This document shows positions 1-7,807 of a DNA stretch of 34,776 nt, piece after piece (within the stretch, counting starts at the first letter, position 1; each line of letters begins with the position of its first letter). The translations under genes were made by a program, and so were the position numbers. This stretch comes from Bradyrhizobium sp. AT1. Lineage in GTDB: Bacteria > Pseudomonadota > Alphaproteobacteria > Rhizobiales > Xanthobacteraceae. Below the pieces are notes generated by a model. The model made no database searches and had not been told where the DNA came from. It was given only the letters and a program-made list of their open reading frames with translations. The stretch is from positions 6,315,533-6,350,308 of the forward strand of contig NZ_JXDL01000001.1 in NCBI RefSeq assembly GCF_001590795.1. Reading direction: 5' to 3'.

Positions 1-35
1 GCAAGCGGGGAGAGGGGAAAGAGAAAGCGGTGTTC

Positions 36-79
36 AAAAACGCGGAAAGCGCGACGACCTTTCGGCCATCGCGCTTTCC
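36..79 (-). terminator. Rho-independent terminator downstream of the 109-402 gene
   Basis: GGAAAGCGCG (44-53) pairs perfectly with CGCGCTTTCC (70-79) over a 16-nt loop. Read on the minus strand, the stem is followed three bases later by five T residues (36-40). It sits about 30 bp after the stop codon of the minus-strand gene at 109-402, which is where an intrinsic terminator is expected. Confidence 0.7.
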
Positions 80-108
80 ACGCACATCGTTAGGCTCAGC
101 GAATAAAC

Positions 109-402
109 TTACGCCGCGTCGGCGTCGGTCTCGGCCGTCTGCACGGGCTTGGGGCGACGGGGCAGCGGGAAGGCTTCGCTTTCATAGAGCGAGCGGATGC
201 CGTTCTGGTCGAAGCGCGCTTCCTCGACCTGGAGATAGGCGCCGTTCAGCGAATCCGTCGGCAATTGCTCCATCGCGAACTGCACGGCTTCGGCCGCGGT
301 CCCGAACCGGCGATAGGTGAAGCCGGCACGCTTCTTCTTGCGGATCGCGGCGGGGAAGAGTTCGGCGGAGGTGTTGAAGTTGAACGGACGCAGTGGACGC
401 AT
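109..402 (-). CDS. Conserved hypothetical protein, 97 aa
   Basis: This small basic protein begins MRPLRPFNFN and has a KKKRAGFTYRRFG stretch followed by a mixed helix/strand region. It has no signal peptide or membrane segment. I do not recognise a named domain; its style matches small conserved proteins of unknown function in Bradyrhizobium. The ATG at 402 is preceded on the minus strand by GAGG with about 8 nt spacing. An in-frame ATG at 495 has an even better SD-like AGAGGA, and would add 31 Cys/Pro-rich residues. I prefer the shorter form because a TATATT -10-like element lies immediately upstream of 495, leaving almost no leader for that start. A terminator follows the stop codon, so the gene is probably monocistronic. 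Confidence 0.7.
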   Translation of the reverse strand: MRPLRPFNFNTSAELFPAAIRKKKRAGFTYRRFGTAAEAVQFAMEQLPTDSLNGAYLQVEEARFDQNGIRSLYESEAFPLPRRPKPVQTAETDADAA

Positions 403-506
403 GGTCAAAGACCTCGTGATCTTCTCTGGGGCTTTAAGCGCGTGGGGTTTGGGAGGGCAGGGGCCGCAATCGAGCGAGCCCGCCGCACATGCCATTTTCG
501 TCCTCT

Positions 507-512
507 AATATA
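507..512 (-). promoter_or_regulatory. Candidate -10 element of the 109-402 gene
   Basis: The minus strand carries TATATT in the context GGCCTATATTAGAGG, about 105 bp upstream of the preferred start at 402. No convincing -35 hexamer lies 16-18 bp upstream, so the call rests on the -10 match and position. The same CCTATATTA context recurs upstream of mnmA at 33590-33598. Confidence 0.25.
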
Positions 513-616
513 GGCCGTTTTGACAAAAATGCGACCCCTGCGATGGGAGATGATGAATCCACGCATGGCAGCCCCGCAGCCGCGATAAGACTAGCAATTT
601 CAATATGTTAAATGGT

Positions 617-781
617 CTACAATTTGCCAAGAAGCAGCAGGACGACCAGCACCACGAGCACCAGCCCGCCGATCCCCATGCCGGAATGTCCCATGCCGTA
701 GCCATAGCCGCCGATCCGGCCGGACATGCCGCCCAGCAGATAAATGATCACCAGGATGATCAGGATGGTCCCGAGTCGCAT
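617..781 (-). CDS. DUF3309-like small membrane protein, 54 aa
   Basis: The protein is a hydrophobic helix (TILIILVIIYLL), a Gly/Met/Tyr-rich middle (GGYGYGMGHSGMGIGG), then a second hydrophobic helix (LVLVVLVVLLLL) and a short GKL tail. This two-helix, glycine-linker plan and length match the DUF3309 family of tiny alphaproteobacterial membrane proteins, whose function is unknown. The start at 781 is chosen because GGAGGA lies about 5 nt upstream; an in-frame ATG further upstream would add a non-hydrophobic stretch and lacks this site. It lies downstream of msrB on the same strand, but a stem-loop in between suggests separate transcription. Confidence 0.75.
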   Translation of the reverse strand: MRLGTILIILVIIYLLGGMSGRIGGYGYGMGHSGMGIGGLVLVVLVVLLLLGKL

Positions 782-854
782 GGCTTCCTCCCTGGCGGCC
801 GCCAAGATGCGATGATCGGCCGCACCGCCAGAGAAGAAAAGCACATCCCGCGGT

Positions 855-875
855 CGGGTTCCACGAAGGAACCCG
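855..875 (-). terminator. Hairpin after msrB, possible terminator
   Basis: CGGGTTCC (855-862) and GGAACCCG (868-875) form a perfect 8-bp stem with a 5-nt loop, 15 bp beyond the msrB stop on the minus strand. The T-rich stretch (GCTTTTCTTC) begins about 12 nt after the stem rather than directly after it, so intrinsic termination is plausible but not textbook. Confidence 0.45.
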
Positions 876-889
876 GTCCCGCAGGCCGA

Positions 890-1309
890 TTATTTCGGCT
901 CCAGCTTCAGCGCCGCCGAGTTGATGCAGTACCGCAGGCCGGTCGGTCCGGGCCCGTCGGGGAAGACATGGCCGAGATGACCGCTGCATTTGGAGCAGAG
1001 CACCTCAGTGCGGATCATGCCGTGGCTGACGTCCCGCTCCTCGTCGATATGGGTCTCGACGGCGGGCGCGGTGAAGCTCGGCCAGCCGCAGCCGGAATCG
1101 AACTTCGCATCAGACTCGAACAGCACATTGCCGCAGCCGGCGCAGACATAGGTGCCGGCGCGCTCGTCGTGCTCATATTCGCCCGAGAAGGGACGCTCGG
1201 TCGCCTTCTCGCGCAGCACCGCGTACTGCATGGGCGACAATTCGCGCCGCCACTGCTCTTCGCTCTTGATGACCTTGTCGTCGGTGGTCTTCGTCTTGGT
1301 GTCGGGCAT
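890..1309 (-). CDS. msrB: Peptide-methionine (R)-S-oxide reductase MsrB, 139 aa
   Basis: MsrB reduces the R epimer of methionine sulfoxide in proteins. Two zinc-binding pairs are visible, C56xxC59 and C105xxC108. The catalytic cysteine is C128 in RYCIN, and the resolving cysteine is C74 in the SGCGWPSF motif, so this is a complete 2-Cys, zinc-type MsrB of typical length. There is no signal peptide, so it should act in the cytoplasm. The ATG at 1309 has GGGAGA about 3 nt upstream. It follows msrA by 31 bp on the same strand and is probably co-transcribed. The pairing is odd in location: msrA encodes an exported enzyme while this one is cytosolic. Confidence 0.93.
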   Translation of the reverse strand: MPDTKTKTTDDKVIKSEEQWRRELSPMQYAVLREKATERPFSGEYEHDERAGTYVCAGCGNVLFESDAKFDSGCGWPSFTAPAVETHIDEERDVSHGMIRTEVLCSKCSGHLGHVFPDGPGPTGLRYCINSAALKLEPK

Positions 1310-1340
1310 GGGTCTCCCGTTCTTGAAGATGGTTTCGCGA

Positions 1341-2045
1341 TCAGTTGGTGGCCTTGCTGGCGCTGACCAGGGTCGGCTTTTCAATGTAGTTATCCGCGAA
1401 CAGCTTTTTCAGGTTCTGGACCTTCGGGATGTCGTTATAGGCGATGTAGGGCTGGTTCGGGTGCAGCGTCAGATAGTCCTGGTGGTAGGCCTCCGCCGGG
1501 TAGAACGCCTCCAGCGCGCCGACCTTGGTCACGATCGGCTTGCTGAAGACCTTGGCGCTGTTGAGCTGGGCGATATAGGCCTCCGCCACCTTCTTCTGCT
1601 CGTCGGAGGTGGTGAAGAGGGCCGAGCGATATTGCGTCCCGACGTCGGGGCCCTGGCGGTTGAGCTGGGTCGGGTCGTGCGCCACCGAGAAGTAGATCTG
1701 GAGGATCTTTCCGTAGGAGATCTTCTTCGGATCGTACTTGATCTCGACGGCCTCGGCGTGGCCGGTCCGGCCGCTCGAGACCGTCTGGTAGTCGGCGGTC
1801 GCCTTGGTGCCGCCGGCATAGCCGGAGACCGCGTTGACGACGCCCGCGGTGTGCTGGAAGACGCCTTGCACGCCCCAGAAGCAGCCGCCGGCGACCACGG
1901 CGGTCTCGATCCCGCTCGCAGGGGTCGCATCCACGGCGGGGGCGGGGATCACGACCGCATCCTCCGCGGCCCGGGACGGCGCGGCAAAGGCCAGAGTGAG
2001 GGCGGTGGTTGCGGCCAGCAGGGAAGCGAGGGCAGGTCGGCGCAT
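1341..2045 (-). CDS. msrA: Exported peptide-methionine (S)-S-oxide reductase MsrA, 234 aa
   Basis: MsrA reduces the S epimer of methionine sulfoxide. The catalytic motif GGCFWG places the active cysteine at C55, and the conserved HAEAVEIKYDP segment follows. Residues 1-27 form a Sec-type signal peptide (Arg-Arg, hydrophobic core, cleavage near SRA-AED), so the enzyme is likely periplasmic. C55 is the only cysteine in the whole protein; the recycling cysteines usual near the C terminus of MsrA are absent, which makes it a 1-Cys type that would need an external thiol or thiol-protein for turnover. AGAGGA stands about 7 nt before the ATG at 2045. It is divergent from the caspase-like gene at 2304 and leads into msrB. 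Confidence 0.92.
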   Translation of the reverse strand: MRRPALASLLAATTALTLAFAAPSRAAEDAVVIPAPAVDATPASGIETAVVAGGCFWGVQGVFQHTAGVVNAVSGYAGGTKATADYQTVSSGRTGHAEAVEIKYDPKKISYGKILQIYFSVAHDPTQLNRQGPDVGTQYRSALFTTSDEQKKVAEAYIAQLNSAKVFSKPIVTKVGALEAFYPAEAYHQDYLTLHPNQPYIAYNDIPKVQNLKKLFADNYIEKPTLVSASKATN

Positions 2046-2303
2046 GGCGGATCCTCTTTCGAAAGGGCTGACAGTGTAGGGCGACCGGGGCCGGACGAAC
2101 AGTTGTCCGGCCGCCTTTTCGCATCATCCGAGGTACGGGCGCTGCCGCCGATTGTTACGGCGGGACGGACACGAGTCTGTGAAACGAGCCGCGCAAGGCG
2201 GCCCGGTCAACGCTTGGCGGGACCTGGAACTCCGCGCTAGATGAACCCGGGCGATCGTTGATCGACTCAAGAACAACTTGCTGGCTGGAGCAGGCCTGAC
2301 ACC

Positions 2304-3989
2304 ATGTTGCGCGCGGTTTCCCTGACCCTCGTCATCCTGGCCGCCGGCGTGTCGAGCGCGCTCGCGGACCCGCAAGCCGACGACCTCACCATCTGCCGTG
2401 ACCGCCAGGCGGAAGCCCAGGCTCGCGCCAGCGCCTGCGAAAATCTGCTGAAGGCCGACAAGCTCAGTGGCAAGGACAAGGCGATCGCGCTCTCCGCGCG
2501 CGGCAATACGCAGATCAACAAGCGAGATTACGACCACGCGATCGAGACCCTGTCCCTCGCGCTCGATCTCGATCCGGACTACGTCGTCGCCCTCAACCTG
2601 CGCGGCCTCGCCTATGAGCGTAGCGGGAAGGAGGACCTCGCCATGGCGGACTACAACCTCGCGCTCCAGAAGCGCCCCGCCTATGGGGTTCCCTACAACA
2701 ACCGCGGCGTCATCCACGCGCGCCGCGGCGCGCTGCAAAGCGCGATCGACGATTTCAGCCTGTCGATCAAGTACACGCCGAAATTCCTGCTGGCCTGGAC
2801 CAATCGCGCCCGCGCGCGAACGCTGATGAAGGATTTCGACGGCGCGATCGCCGATTTCGCGGAGGCCGAGAAGCTCGACCCGTCCGCGCCGCAGATCGCG
2901 AGCAACCGCTGCATCACCTATGGCATGATGGGCAAGTTCGATCAGGCGTTTGCCGATTGCAACGGCCTGATCGAGCGGCAGCCGAAGAACGTGTACGCGA
3001 TCAACAACCGCGCCGATGTCAGCATGATGAAGGGCGACCTCGACGCCGCCCTGAAGGACTACAACACGGCGATCCAGATCAACCCGAACAATGTTCGCGC
3101 CCATTCCGGCCGCGGCCAGATCTACGAGCGCCGGAAGGATCTGGCACAAGCCCGTGCCGACTATCGCGCTGCGGCCTATTCGCTGACGAAGTTCGACGAC
3201 ACCGAGGTTGCGCGCGCCCGTGCCATCGCGCAGGAGCGGCTCGCTGCGCTCATGCCGCAGACGCCGGGGAGCGCGCCCACCGGCCGCCGCGTGGCGCTGG
3301 TGATCGGCAACGGCGCCTACAAGAACGTCCATGCGTTGCCCAATCCGCCGCGCGATTCCAAGCTGATCGCGAGCGTGTTGCGCGACGTCGGCTTCCAGAC
3401 CGTGATCTCCGTCAGTGACCTCACCCGCGACAAGTTCTTCGACGCGCTGAAGGCCTTCGCGGAGGAAGCGGAGAAGGCCGATTGGGCCGTGGTCTATTAC
3501 GCCGGCCACGGTTTCGAGATCGGCGGGGTGAACTATCTCGTTCCGGTCGACGCCAAGCTCGCCGCCGACAAGGACGCCGAGACGCAGGCGGTCGCCCTCG
3601 AGCAGGTGATCGCCGCGGTCGGTGCCGCGAGAAAAATGCGTCTCGTGGTTCTCGATGCCTGCCGCGACAATCCGTTCGCGCCGACCATGCAGCGCACGCT
3701 GTCGCTGAAGCTGGTCGACAAGGGCTTTTCCAACATCGAGCCCGGCGCCGGCTTCATGGTGGTCTACGCCGCCAAGCACGGCGAGACCGCGATGGACGGC
3801 GACGGTGCCGCCAACAGCCCGTTCGCGACCGCTTTGGCTCGCGAGATCAAGCAGCCGCGCATCGAGATCCGAAAACTGTTCGACATCGTCCGCGACGACG
3901 TCTGGGCCGCGACCCGGCACGAGCAGCAGCCGTTCAGCTACGGCTCGCCGCCGGGACGCGAGGATTTCTACTTCGTGGCGGGGAAGTGA
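2304..3989 (+). CDS. Secreted TPR and caspase-like (peptidase C14) protein, 561 aa
   Basis: Residues 1-21 are a signal peptide (hydrophobic core, cleavage near ALA-DP). About residues 60-300 hold a run of TPR-like repeats (for example AIETLSLALDLDPDYVVAL and ALKDYNTAIQINPNNVRAH). From about residue 328 a caspase-hemoglobinase fold begins at RRVALVIGNGAYKN. The catalytic dyad is intact: H402 in YYAGHGFE and C453 in VLDACRDNP. The protein is therefore a bacterial caspase-like peptidase, a family that generally cuts after basic residues, fused to a protein-binding TPR array and exported. Its substrate is unknown. The start has only a distant GGAG (about 14 nt). It is convergent with the hydrolase at 4012 and divergent from msrA; no operon partner is evident. 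Confidence 0.9.
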   Translation: MLRAVSLTLVILAAGVSSALADPQADDLTICRDRQAEAQARASACENLLKADKLSGKDKAIALSARGNTQINKRDYDHAIETLSLALDLDPDYVVALNLRGLAYERSGKEDLAMADYNLALQKRPAYGVPYNNRGVIHARRGALQSAIDDFSLSIKYTPKFLLAWTNRARARTLMKDFDGAIADFAEAEKLDPSAPQIASNRCITYGMMGKFDQAFADCNGLIERQPKNVYAINNRADVSMMKGDLDAALKDYNTAIQINPNNVRAHSGRGQIYERRKDLAQARADYRAAAYSLTKFDDTEVARARAIAQERLAALMPQTPGSAPTGRRVALVIGNGAYKNVHALPNPPRDSKLIASVLRDVGFQTVISVSDLTRDKFFDALKAFAEEAEKADWAVVYYAGHGFEIGGVNYLVPVDAKLAADKDAETQAVALEQVIAAVGAARKMRLVVLDACRDNPFAPTMQRTLSLKLVDKGFSNIEPGAGFMVVYAAKHGETAMDGDGAANSPFATALAREIKQPRIEIRKLFDIVRDDVWAATRHEQQPFSYGSPPGREDFYFVAGK

Positions 3990-4011
3990 GGCGCCGGCAT
4001 GCGGCGCGCCT

Positions 4012-5388
4012 TCACATCAGCGAATTGAACCAGTCGAACGCGGTCGATTGCCCGTTCAACGCGGAGCTGTCGCCATAGAGGCTCGCCAGGAAGGTGACGC
4101 GGTGGCTGGCACCGCCAACGGCTACACCCTCCGCAAAACGTCCGCCGGCGGCGATGGCCGGCTTGACCAGCCGCGGATGCAGCGCCTCGTCGGCCAATCC
4201 GTAATAGAACCGGGTCGGGGAATCATAGTCCCAGAAGGTTGCGCCGTTGCGACCGAGCTGGCGCAGTAACCCGCTGTTGGTGCCGTGGGTGAACCGGTCG
4301 AAAAAGCCGTCCACCAGCAAGTCCGCAGCCGGCGGAACACTTTTTGCGGTGTCGCCCTCCAGGCTGTAGTCGGCCCAGTATGTCTCCGCGAACGCCTGGT
4401 ATTGCGGCTTGATGGCGGTCTTGAACAGATCGCCCAGCCCATAATACTGGCGATAGCTTCCGAGCAGCACGATCAGGCAGGGCGTGATCCAGGCCGGCGG
4501 CATCGGATAGGACGTCTCCGATGACGGAATGAAGGCTGTCGGGTTGACCCAGTAACGGAAGCTTTCAGCGAGATTGTTGAACGGGCTCTGGGTTGCTGTT
4601 GCCGTCACCTTGATGCCGCGGCGTTGCATCTCCTGCTTGAGCCATTGCGTGTTCAGCGCACCTTGCGACCAGCCGCTGAGAAACAGCGCGGATCGGCGGA
4701 GACCGAGCGCCTCCAGCTCGATAAGCCCGGCTTTGAGGACATCCAGGCAGCACTGCACCGTGGCGCCTTTCACCGCATAGGCCTCGCCGCGGCCGTCGCG
4801 ATAGGGGCCCTTGCCGATGTAATCGGCGGCGATGACGGCATAGCCGTTGCCGGCGAAGCGCTGGATGTTGAACAGCGTCTCCAGCGAGTCGACATTGTCG
4901 CGGAGCTGGTAGGCTTCATCGCCGAGGCGCAGCAGGTTCGAAGGGACCTGGTCGAACGACAGGATCGTGCCGTGTTGCCAGGACAACACCGGCAACGCGC
5001 CGCGCACGCCGACGGGAACCGCGACGAGCGCGCTGACCTTCACGCGCTCTTTCGTCTCGGGCACGCGCGTCATGGTGGTGATACGCCGCAGCTCGACGTC
5101 GTAGCGCGCCTGATGTTTCTCGGAGAAGTCCTTGGGCAGCACGTCGTGTTCGTTGAACACGGCGTAGAATTGCGCCGCCAGCGTGTCGAGCCGTTGCTTG
5201 GAGACCCGCACCGGCTTGTCCGGCCGCGCATGCGCCGCGCGCAGCGGAGCAGAGCGCGCAAATCCCGGCGCCGCGATCGATGCGGCAAGCGTGCCGGCCG
5301 CGATGCCCGCCGACTTCAGAAACCCGCGACGGCTCGCGCTGGCGGTATCATCGCGCGCGTCGCGGTAACCGGGTGCTCGTTCAGCCAT
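4012..5388 (-). CDS. Tat-exported alpha/beta hydrolase (lipase/esterase-like), 458 aa
   Basis: The N terminus carries a twin-arginine motif (SRRGFLKSAG, about residues 19-28) followed by an alanine-rich hydrophobic stretch, so export in folded form is likely. The catalytic triad can be read: nucleophile S241 in GWSQG, acid D400 in GLADEALHP and base H429 in GGASHRVTF. An HGT oxyanion-type segment (SWQHGTI) occurs earlier. The size and order resemble secreted lipase or prolyl-peptidase-like alpha/beta hydrolases, but the substrate cannot be told. An ideal AGGAGG lies 6 nt before the ATG at 5388. It follows the helicase gene with an 82-bp gap on the same strand; they may be separate units. Confidence 0.85.
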   Translation of the reverse strand: MAERAPGYRDARDDTASASRRGFLKSAGIAAGTLAASIAAPGFARSAPLRAAHARPDKPVRVSKQRLDTLAAQFYAVFNEHDVLPKDFSEKHQARYDVELRRITTMTRVPETKERVKVSALVAVPVGVRGALPVLSWQHGTILSFDQVPSNLLRLGDEAYQLRDNVDSLETLFNIQRFAGNGYAVIAADYIGKGPYRDGRGEAYAVKGATVQCCLDVLKAGLIELEALGLRRSALFLSGWSQGALNTQWLKQEMQRRGIKVTATATQSPFNNLAESFRYWVNPTAFIPSSETSYPMPPAWITPCLIVLLGSYRQYYGLGDLFKTAIKPQYQAFAETYWADYSLEGDTAKSVPPAADLLVDGFFDRFTHGTNSGLLRQLGRNGATFWDYDSPTRFYYGLADEALHPRLVKPAIAAGGRFAEGVAVGGASHRVTFLASLYGDSSALNGQSTAFDWFNSLM

Positions 5389-5470
5389 GCGTGCCTCCTG
5401 CCGACGACTCGGTGATACATCGCAAAGCCTAGCGCCCGGTGAATGTGTCTGCCCGGTGCGAACTACGGCA

Positions 5471-6586
5471 TCACACCACGATGCTCAGCCGCTTCGCCGC
5501 CCGCGTGATGCCCGTGTAGAGCCAGCGCGCCCTGGACTCCTGAAACGCAAAGCTCTCGTCGAACAGCACGACGTCGTCCCATTGCGAACCCTGCGACTTG
5601 TGCACGGTGAGCACGTAGCCGTAGTCGAACTCGTCATAAGGCTTGCGCTGCTCCCAGGCGATCTGCTCGACGCCGCCTTCGAAGCAATCGGCGCGCACCG
5701 AGACCTTGGTCACCTTGTGGCCGAAATCCTCGTCGGGCGACAGCCGCATCGAGAGGATGCGCGATTTCGAGCGCGAAGTGTTGCGCGACTTCACGCGCCA
5801 CAGGCCGCCGTTGAACAGGCCCTTCTTGCGGTTGTTGCGCAGGCACACCAGCTTGTCGCCGGCGACCGGAAAGGCGTCCTCGATGTTCTGGCGCTGGCGC
5901 ACTCGCATGTTGTATGCGCGCCGCGTGTTGTTGCGTCCGACCAGCACCTGGTCGGCGCCCATGACGCGGTCGGGATCGAGCTCCTTGCGCGAGACCACCT
6001 CGCTCTCGCCGTAGCGGCCGATGTCGAGCTCGCGGCCTTCGCGGACGTCCATCGACATCCGCACGATCGGATCGTCCTGCGCCTGGCGGTGCACCTCGGT
6101 CAGCATCGCGTCCGGCTCGGTGTTGGTGAAGAAGCCGCCGCCCTGGATCGGCGGCAGCTGCGCGGGATCTCCGAGCACCAGCAGCGGGCAGTCGAACGAC
6201 ATCAGGTCGCGGCCGAGTTCGGCGTCGACCATCGAGCACTCGTCGATCACGATCAGCTTGGCCTTCGAGGCCGGCGCGTCGTCCCACAATTCGAAGCTCG
6301 GCTGCTCCTCGCCGGATTCGCGGGCGCGGTAGATCAGCGAGTGGATGGTGGAGGCCTCGTCGCAACCCTTGTTGCGCATGACCAGGGCCGCCTTGCCGGT
6401 GAAGGCGGCGAACTTCACCTCACCGTCGACGCCGTCGGCGATGTGCCGGGCCAGCGTGGTCTTGCCGGTCCCGGCGAAGCCGAACAGGCGGAACACCGGT
6501 GGTGTGCCGTTACGGCCGGGCTTGGCCTTGAGCCAGTCGCCGACGGCCTTGAGGGCGGCATCCTGATGCGGAGTGAAAGTGGCCAT
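5471..6586 (-). CDS. RecD-like superfamily 1 ATP-dependent DNA helicase, 371 aa
   Basis: The protein has a Q-motif-like start (FTPHQDAALKAVGDWL), Walker A in GFAGTGKTT, Walker B in VIDECSMVD, a LVLGDPAQLPPI motif III, and the C-terminal VLTVHKSQGSQWDDVV motif typical of RecD/TraA (UvrD_C_2) helicases. It is a short, stand-alone form without RecB or RecC partners nearby, so it is not the classic RecBCD subunit; an exonuclease- or repair-linked role is inference. The ATG at 6586 begins just before the domain but has no strong SD. An in-frame GTG at 6631 would add 15 residues and lies directly beside the nap terminator, so I prefer 6586. Confidence 0.88.
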   Translation of the reverse strand: MATFTPHQDAALKAVGDWLKAKPGRNGTPPVFRLFGFAGTGKTTLARHIADGVDGEVKFAAFTGKAALVMRNKGCDEASTIHSLIYRARESGEEQPSFELWDDAPASKAKLIVIDECSMVDAELGRDLMSFDCPLLVLGDPAQLPPIQGGGFFTNTEPDAMLTEVHRQAQDDPIVRMSMDVREGRELDIGRYGESEVVSRKELDPDRVMGADQVLVGRNNTRRAYNMRVRQRQNIEDAFPVAGDKLVCLRNNRKKGLFNGGLWRVKSRNTSRSKSRILSMRLSPDEDFGHKVTKVSVRADCFEGGVEQIAWEQRKPYDEFDYGYVLTVHKSQGSQWDDVVLFDESFAFQESRARWLYTGITRAAKRLSIVV

Positions 6587-6640
6587 GTCTGTCTTGAGGG
6601 AGGGCGAAAAGGTGGCGATTCGCCATCCCACAAACTAACC

Positions 6641-6670
6641 ATTCGCCCCGCCGGTTCAAGCGGGGCGAAT
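6641..6670 (-). terminator. Terminator of the nap operon
   Basis: ATTCGCCCCGC (6641-6651) and GCGGGGCGAAT (6660-6670) form a perfect 11-bp stem with an 8-nt loop, 16 bp after the napC stop. On the minus strand the stem is followed by GGTTAGTTTGTGG, a moderate T-rich run. It separates napC from the helicase gene. Confidence 0.65.
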
Positions 6671-6686
6671 CCGGTTGCTTTTGGCC

Positions 6687-7340
6687 TTACTGCCAGCCGG
6701 GCACGCCGCGCATGTCAGGCAGCTGGTGGGCGATACCCTTGTGGCAATCGATGCAGGTCTTTTCCTTGGTGAACAGGAAGCGCTGGTGCGCCACCGAGGC
6801 TCGCGGCGACTGCTTGGTGATGTCCATGGAATCGGCGCTGTGGCAGTTGCGGCATTCCAGGGAATCATTGGCCTTGAAGCGCGCCCATTCGTGGACGGCG
6901 AGCTCCAGCCGGTGGTCCTGGAATTTCTCACGCGTGTCGATCGTGCCGAAGATCTTGCCCCAGACCTCCTTGGAGGCCTGCATCTTGCGCGCGATCTTGT
7001 GGGTCCAGTCGTGCGGCACGTGGCAATCCGGGCAGGTCGCGCGCACGCCGGAGCGATTGCTGAAGTGAATGGTCGACTTCAGCTCGGCAAAGACGTTGTC
7101 CTTCATCTCGTGGCAGCCGGTGCAGAACTTCTCCGTGTTGGTCAATTCCAGCGCGGTGTTGAAGCCGCCCCAGAAGATCACGCCGGCGACGAATCCGGCC
7201 AGCACCAGCGTACCGAGCGCGAACACCGAGCTCGGCCGCGTCAGCACCCGCCAGAGTTCCAGCGCAAAGTCCCAGCTTCGCCCGATGAAGCCGCGCTTGG
7301 CCTTCATCTTTGAATCGGGTTCGTCAGCGGTCGTGGTCAT
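6687..7340 (-). CDS. napC: Periplasmic nitrate reductase tetraheme cytochrome c NapC, 217 aa
   Basis: NapC is the membrane-anchored quinol dehydrogenase that passes electrons from ubiquinol to NapB and NapA. One N-terminal membrane helix (about residues 35-57, VFALGTLVLAGFVAGVIFW) is followed by four heme-binding motifs: CTGCH, CPDCH, CRNCH and CIDCH, all intact as expected for the NapC/NirT family. The ATG at 7340 overlaps the napB stop as ATGA, which decides the start and suggests translational coupling. It is the last gene of napEDABC, closed by the hairpin at 6641-6670. Confidence 0.96.
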   Translation of the reverse strand: MTTTADEPDSKMKAKRGFIGRSWDFALELWRVLTRPSSVFALGTLVLAGFVAGVIFWGGFNTALELTNTEKFCTGCHEMKDNVFAELKSTIHFSNRSGVRATCPDCHVPHDWTHKIARKMQASKEVWGKIFGTIDTREKFQDHRLELAVHEWARFKANDSLECRNCHSADSMDITKQSPRASVAHQRFLFTKEKTCIDCHKGIAHQLPDMRGVPGWQ

Positions 7341-7807
7341 CGCCGGCCACCGGGGCTTGCGCGCGACAGCAGTGTATCGATGTCCGTGAAATCGTTGCTG
7401 ACGGGAGGATTGGCGGTGTTCTGCGGCACGTGGCATTCCGTGCAGAAGAAGCGGCGCGGCGAGACCGAGCCGAGGAACTGGCCGTCACGGTCCATAAAAT
7501 GCGTGATCGAGACCATCGGCGCCTGCGATTCCGCCGTGCGCGCACGCGCATGGCACGACAGGCATTTGTTGCCGTTGAGATCGATCTGGTAGCCGTCAAT
7601 GCTATGCGGAATCACCGGCGGCTGCTCGGGATAGTTGCGCACCTCCCGCTCCGAGGTGTTGCGGTTCGGCAGCATCGGCGGCGCCGGACCCTCGTCGTTG
7701 AGCGGCGTAGGGCCGCGCAGGCCCGACGTCACGGTCTGCGCGGTCAGCGAGCTTGCGCCCGCCGCGACCGCGATGGCGATCAGCGCGATTCCAAATCGTT
7801 TCATCAT
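7337..7807 (-). CDS. napB: Periplasmic nitrate reductase diheme cytochrome c subunit NapB, 156 aa
   Basis: NapB is the electron-transfer subunit bound to NapA in the periplasm. A Sec signal peptide (MMKRFGIALIAIAVAAGASS, cleavage near LTA-Q) is followed by a proline-rich segment and two c-type heme motifs, CLSCH and CTECH. The first ATG (7807) overlaps the napA stop as ATGA, with a second ATG directly after; the overlap favours 7807. Its own stop overlaps the napC start in the same way, so napA, napB and napC are tightly coupled. Confidence 0.95.
   Translation of the reverse strand: MMKRFGIALIAIAVAAGASSLTAQTVTSGLRGPTPLNDEGPAPPMLPNRNTSEREVRNYPEQPPVIPHSIDGYQIDLNGNKCLSCHARARTAESQAPMVSITHFMDRDGQFLGSVSPRRFFCTECHVPQNTANPPVSNDFTDIDTLLSRASPGGRR

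Noticed and set aside
2124..3920. A 598-codon open frame on the minus strand opposite the TPR-caspase gene
   Set aside because: It is antisense to a gene with intact domains and has no recognisable motif of its own; high-GC shadow.
890..3989. A possible oxidative-damage module formed by msrA, msrB and the caspase-like gene
   Set aside because: The caspase-like gene is divergent, has a 258-bp spacer, and no shared regulatory site is visible; neighbourhood alone does not support a functional link.
3989..4011. AGGCGC...GCGCCT inverted repeat between convergent genes
   Set aside because: Only 6 bp of stem and no T run; likely chance in GC-rich DNA.
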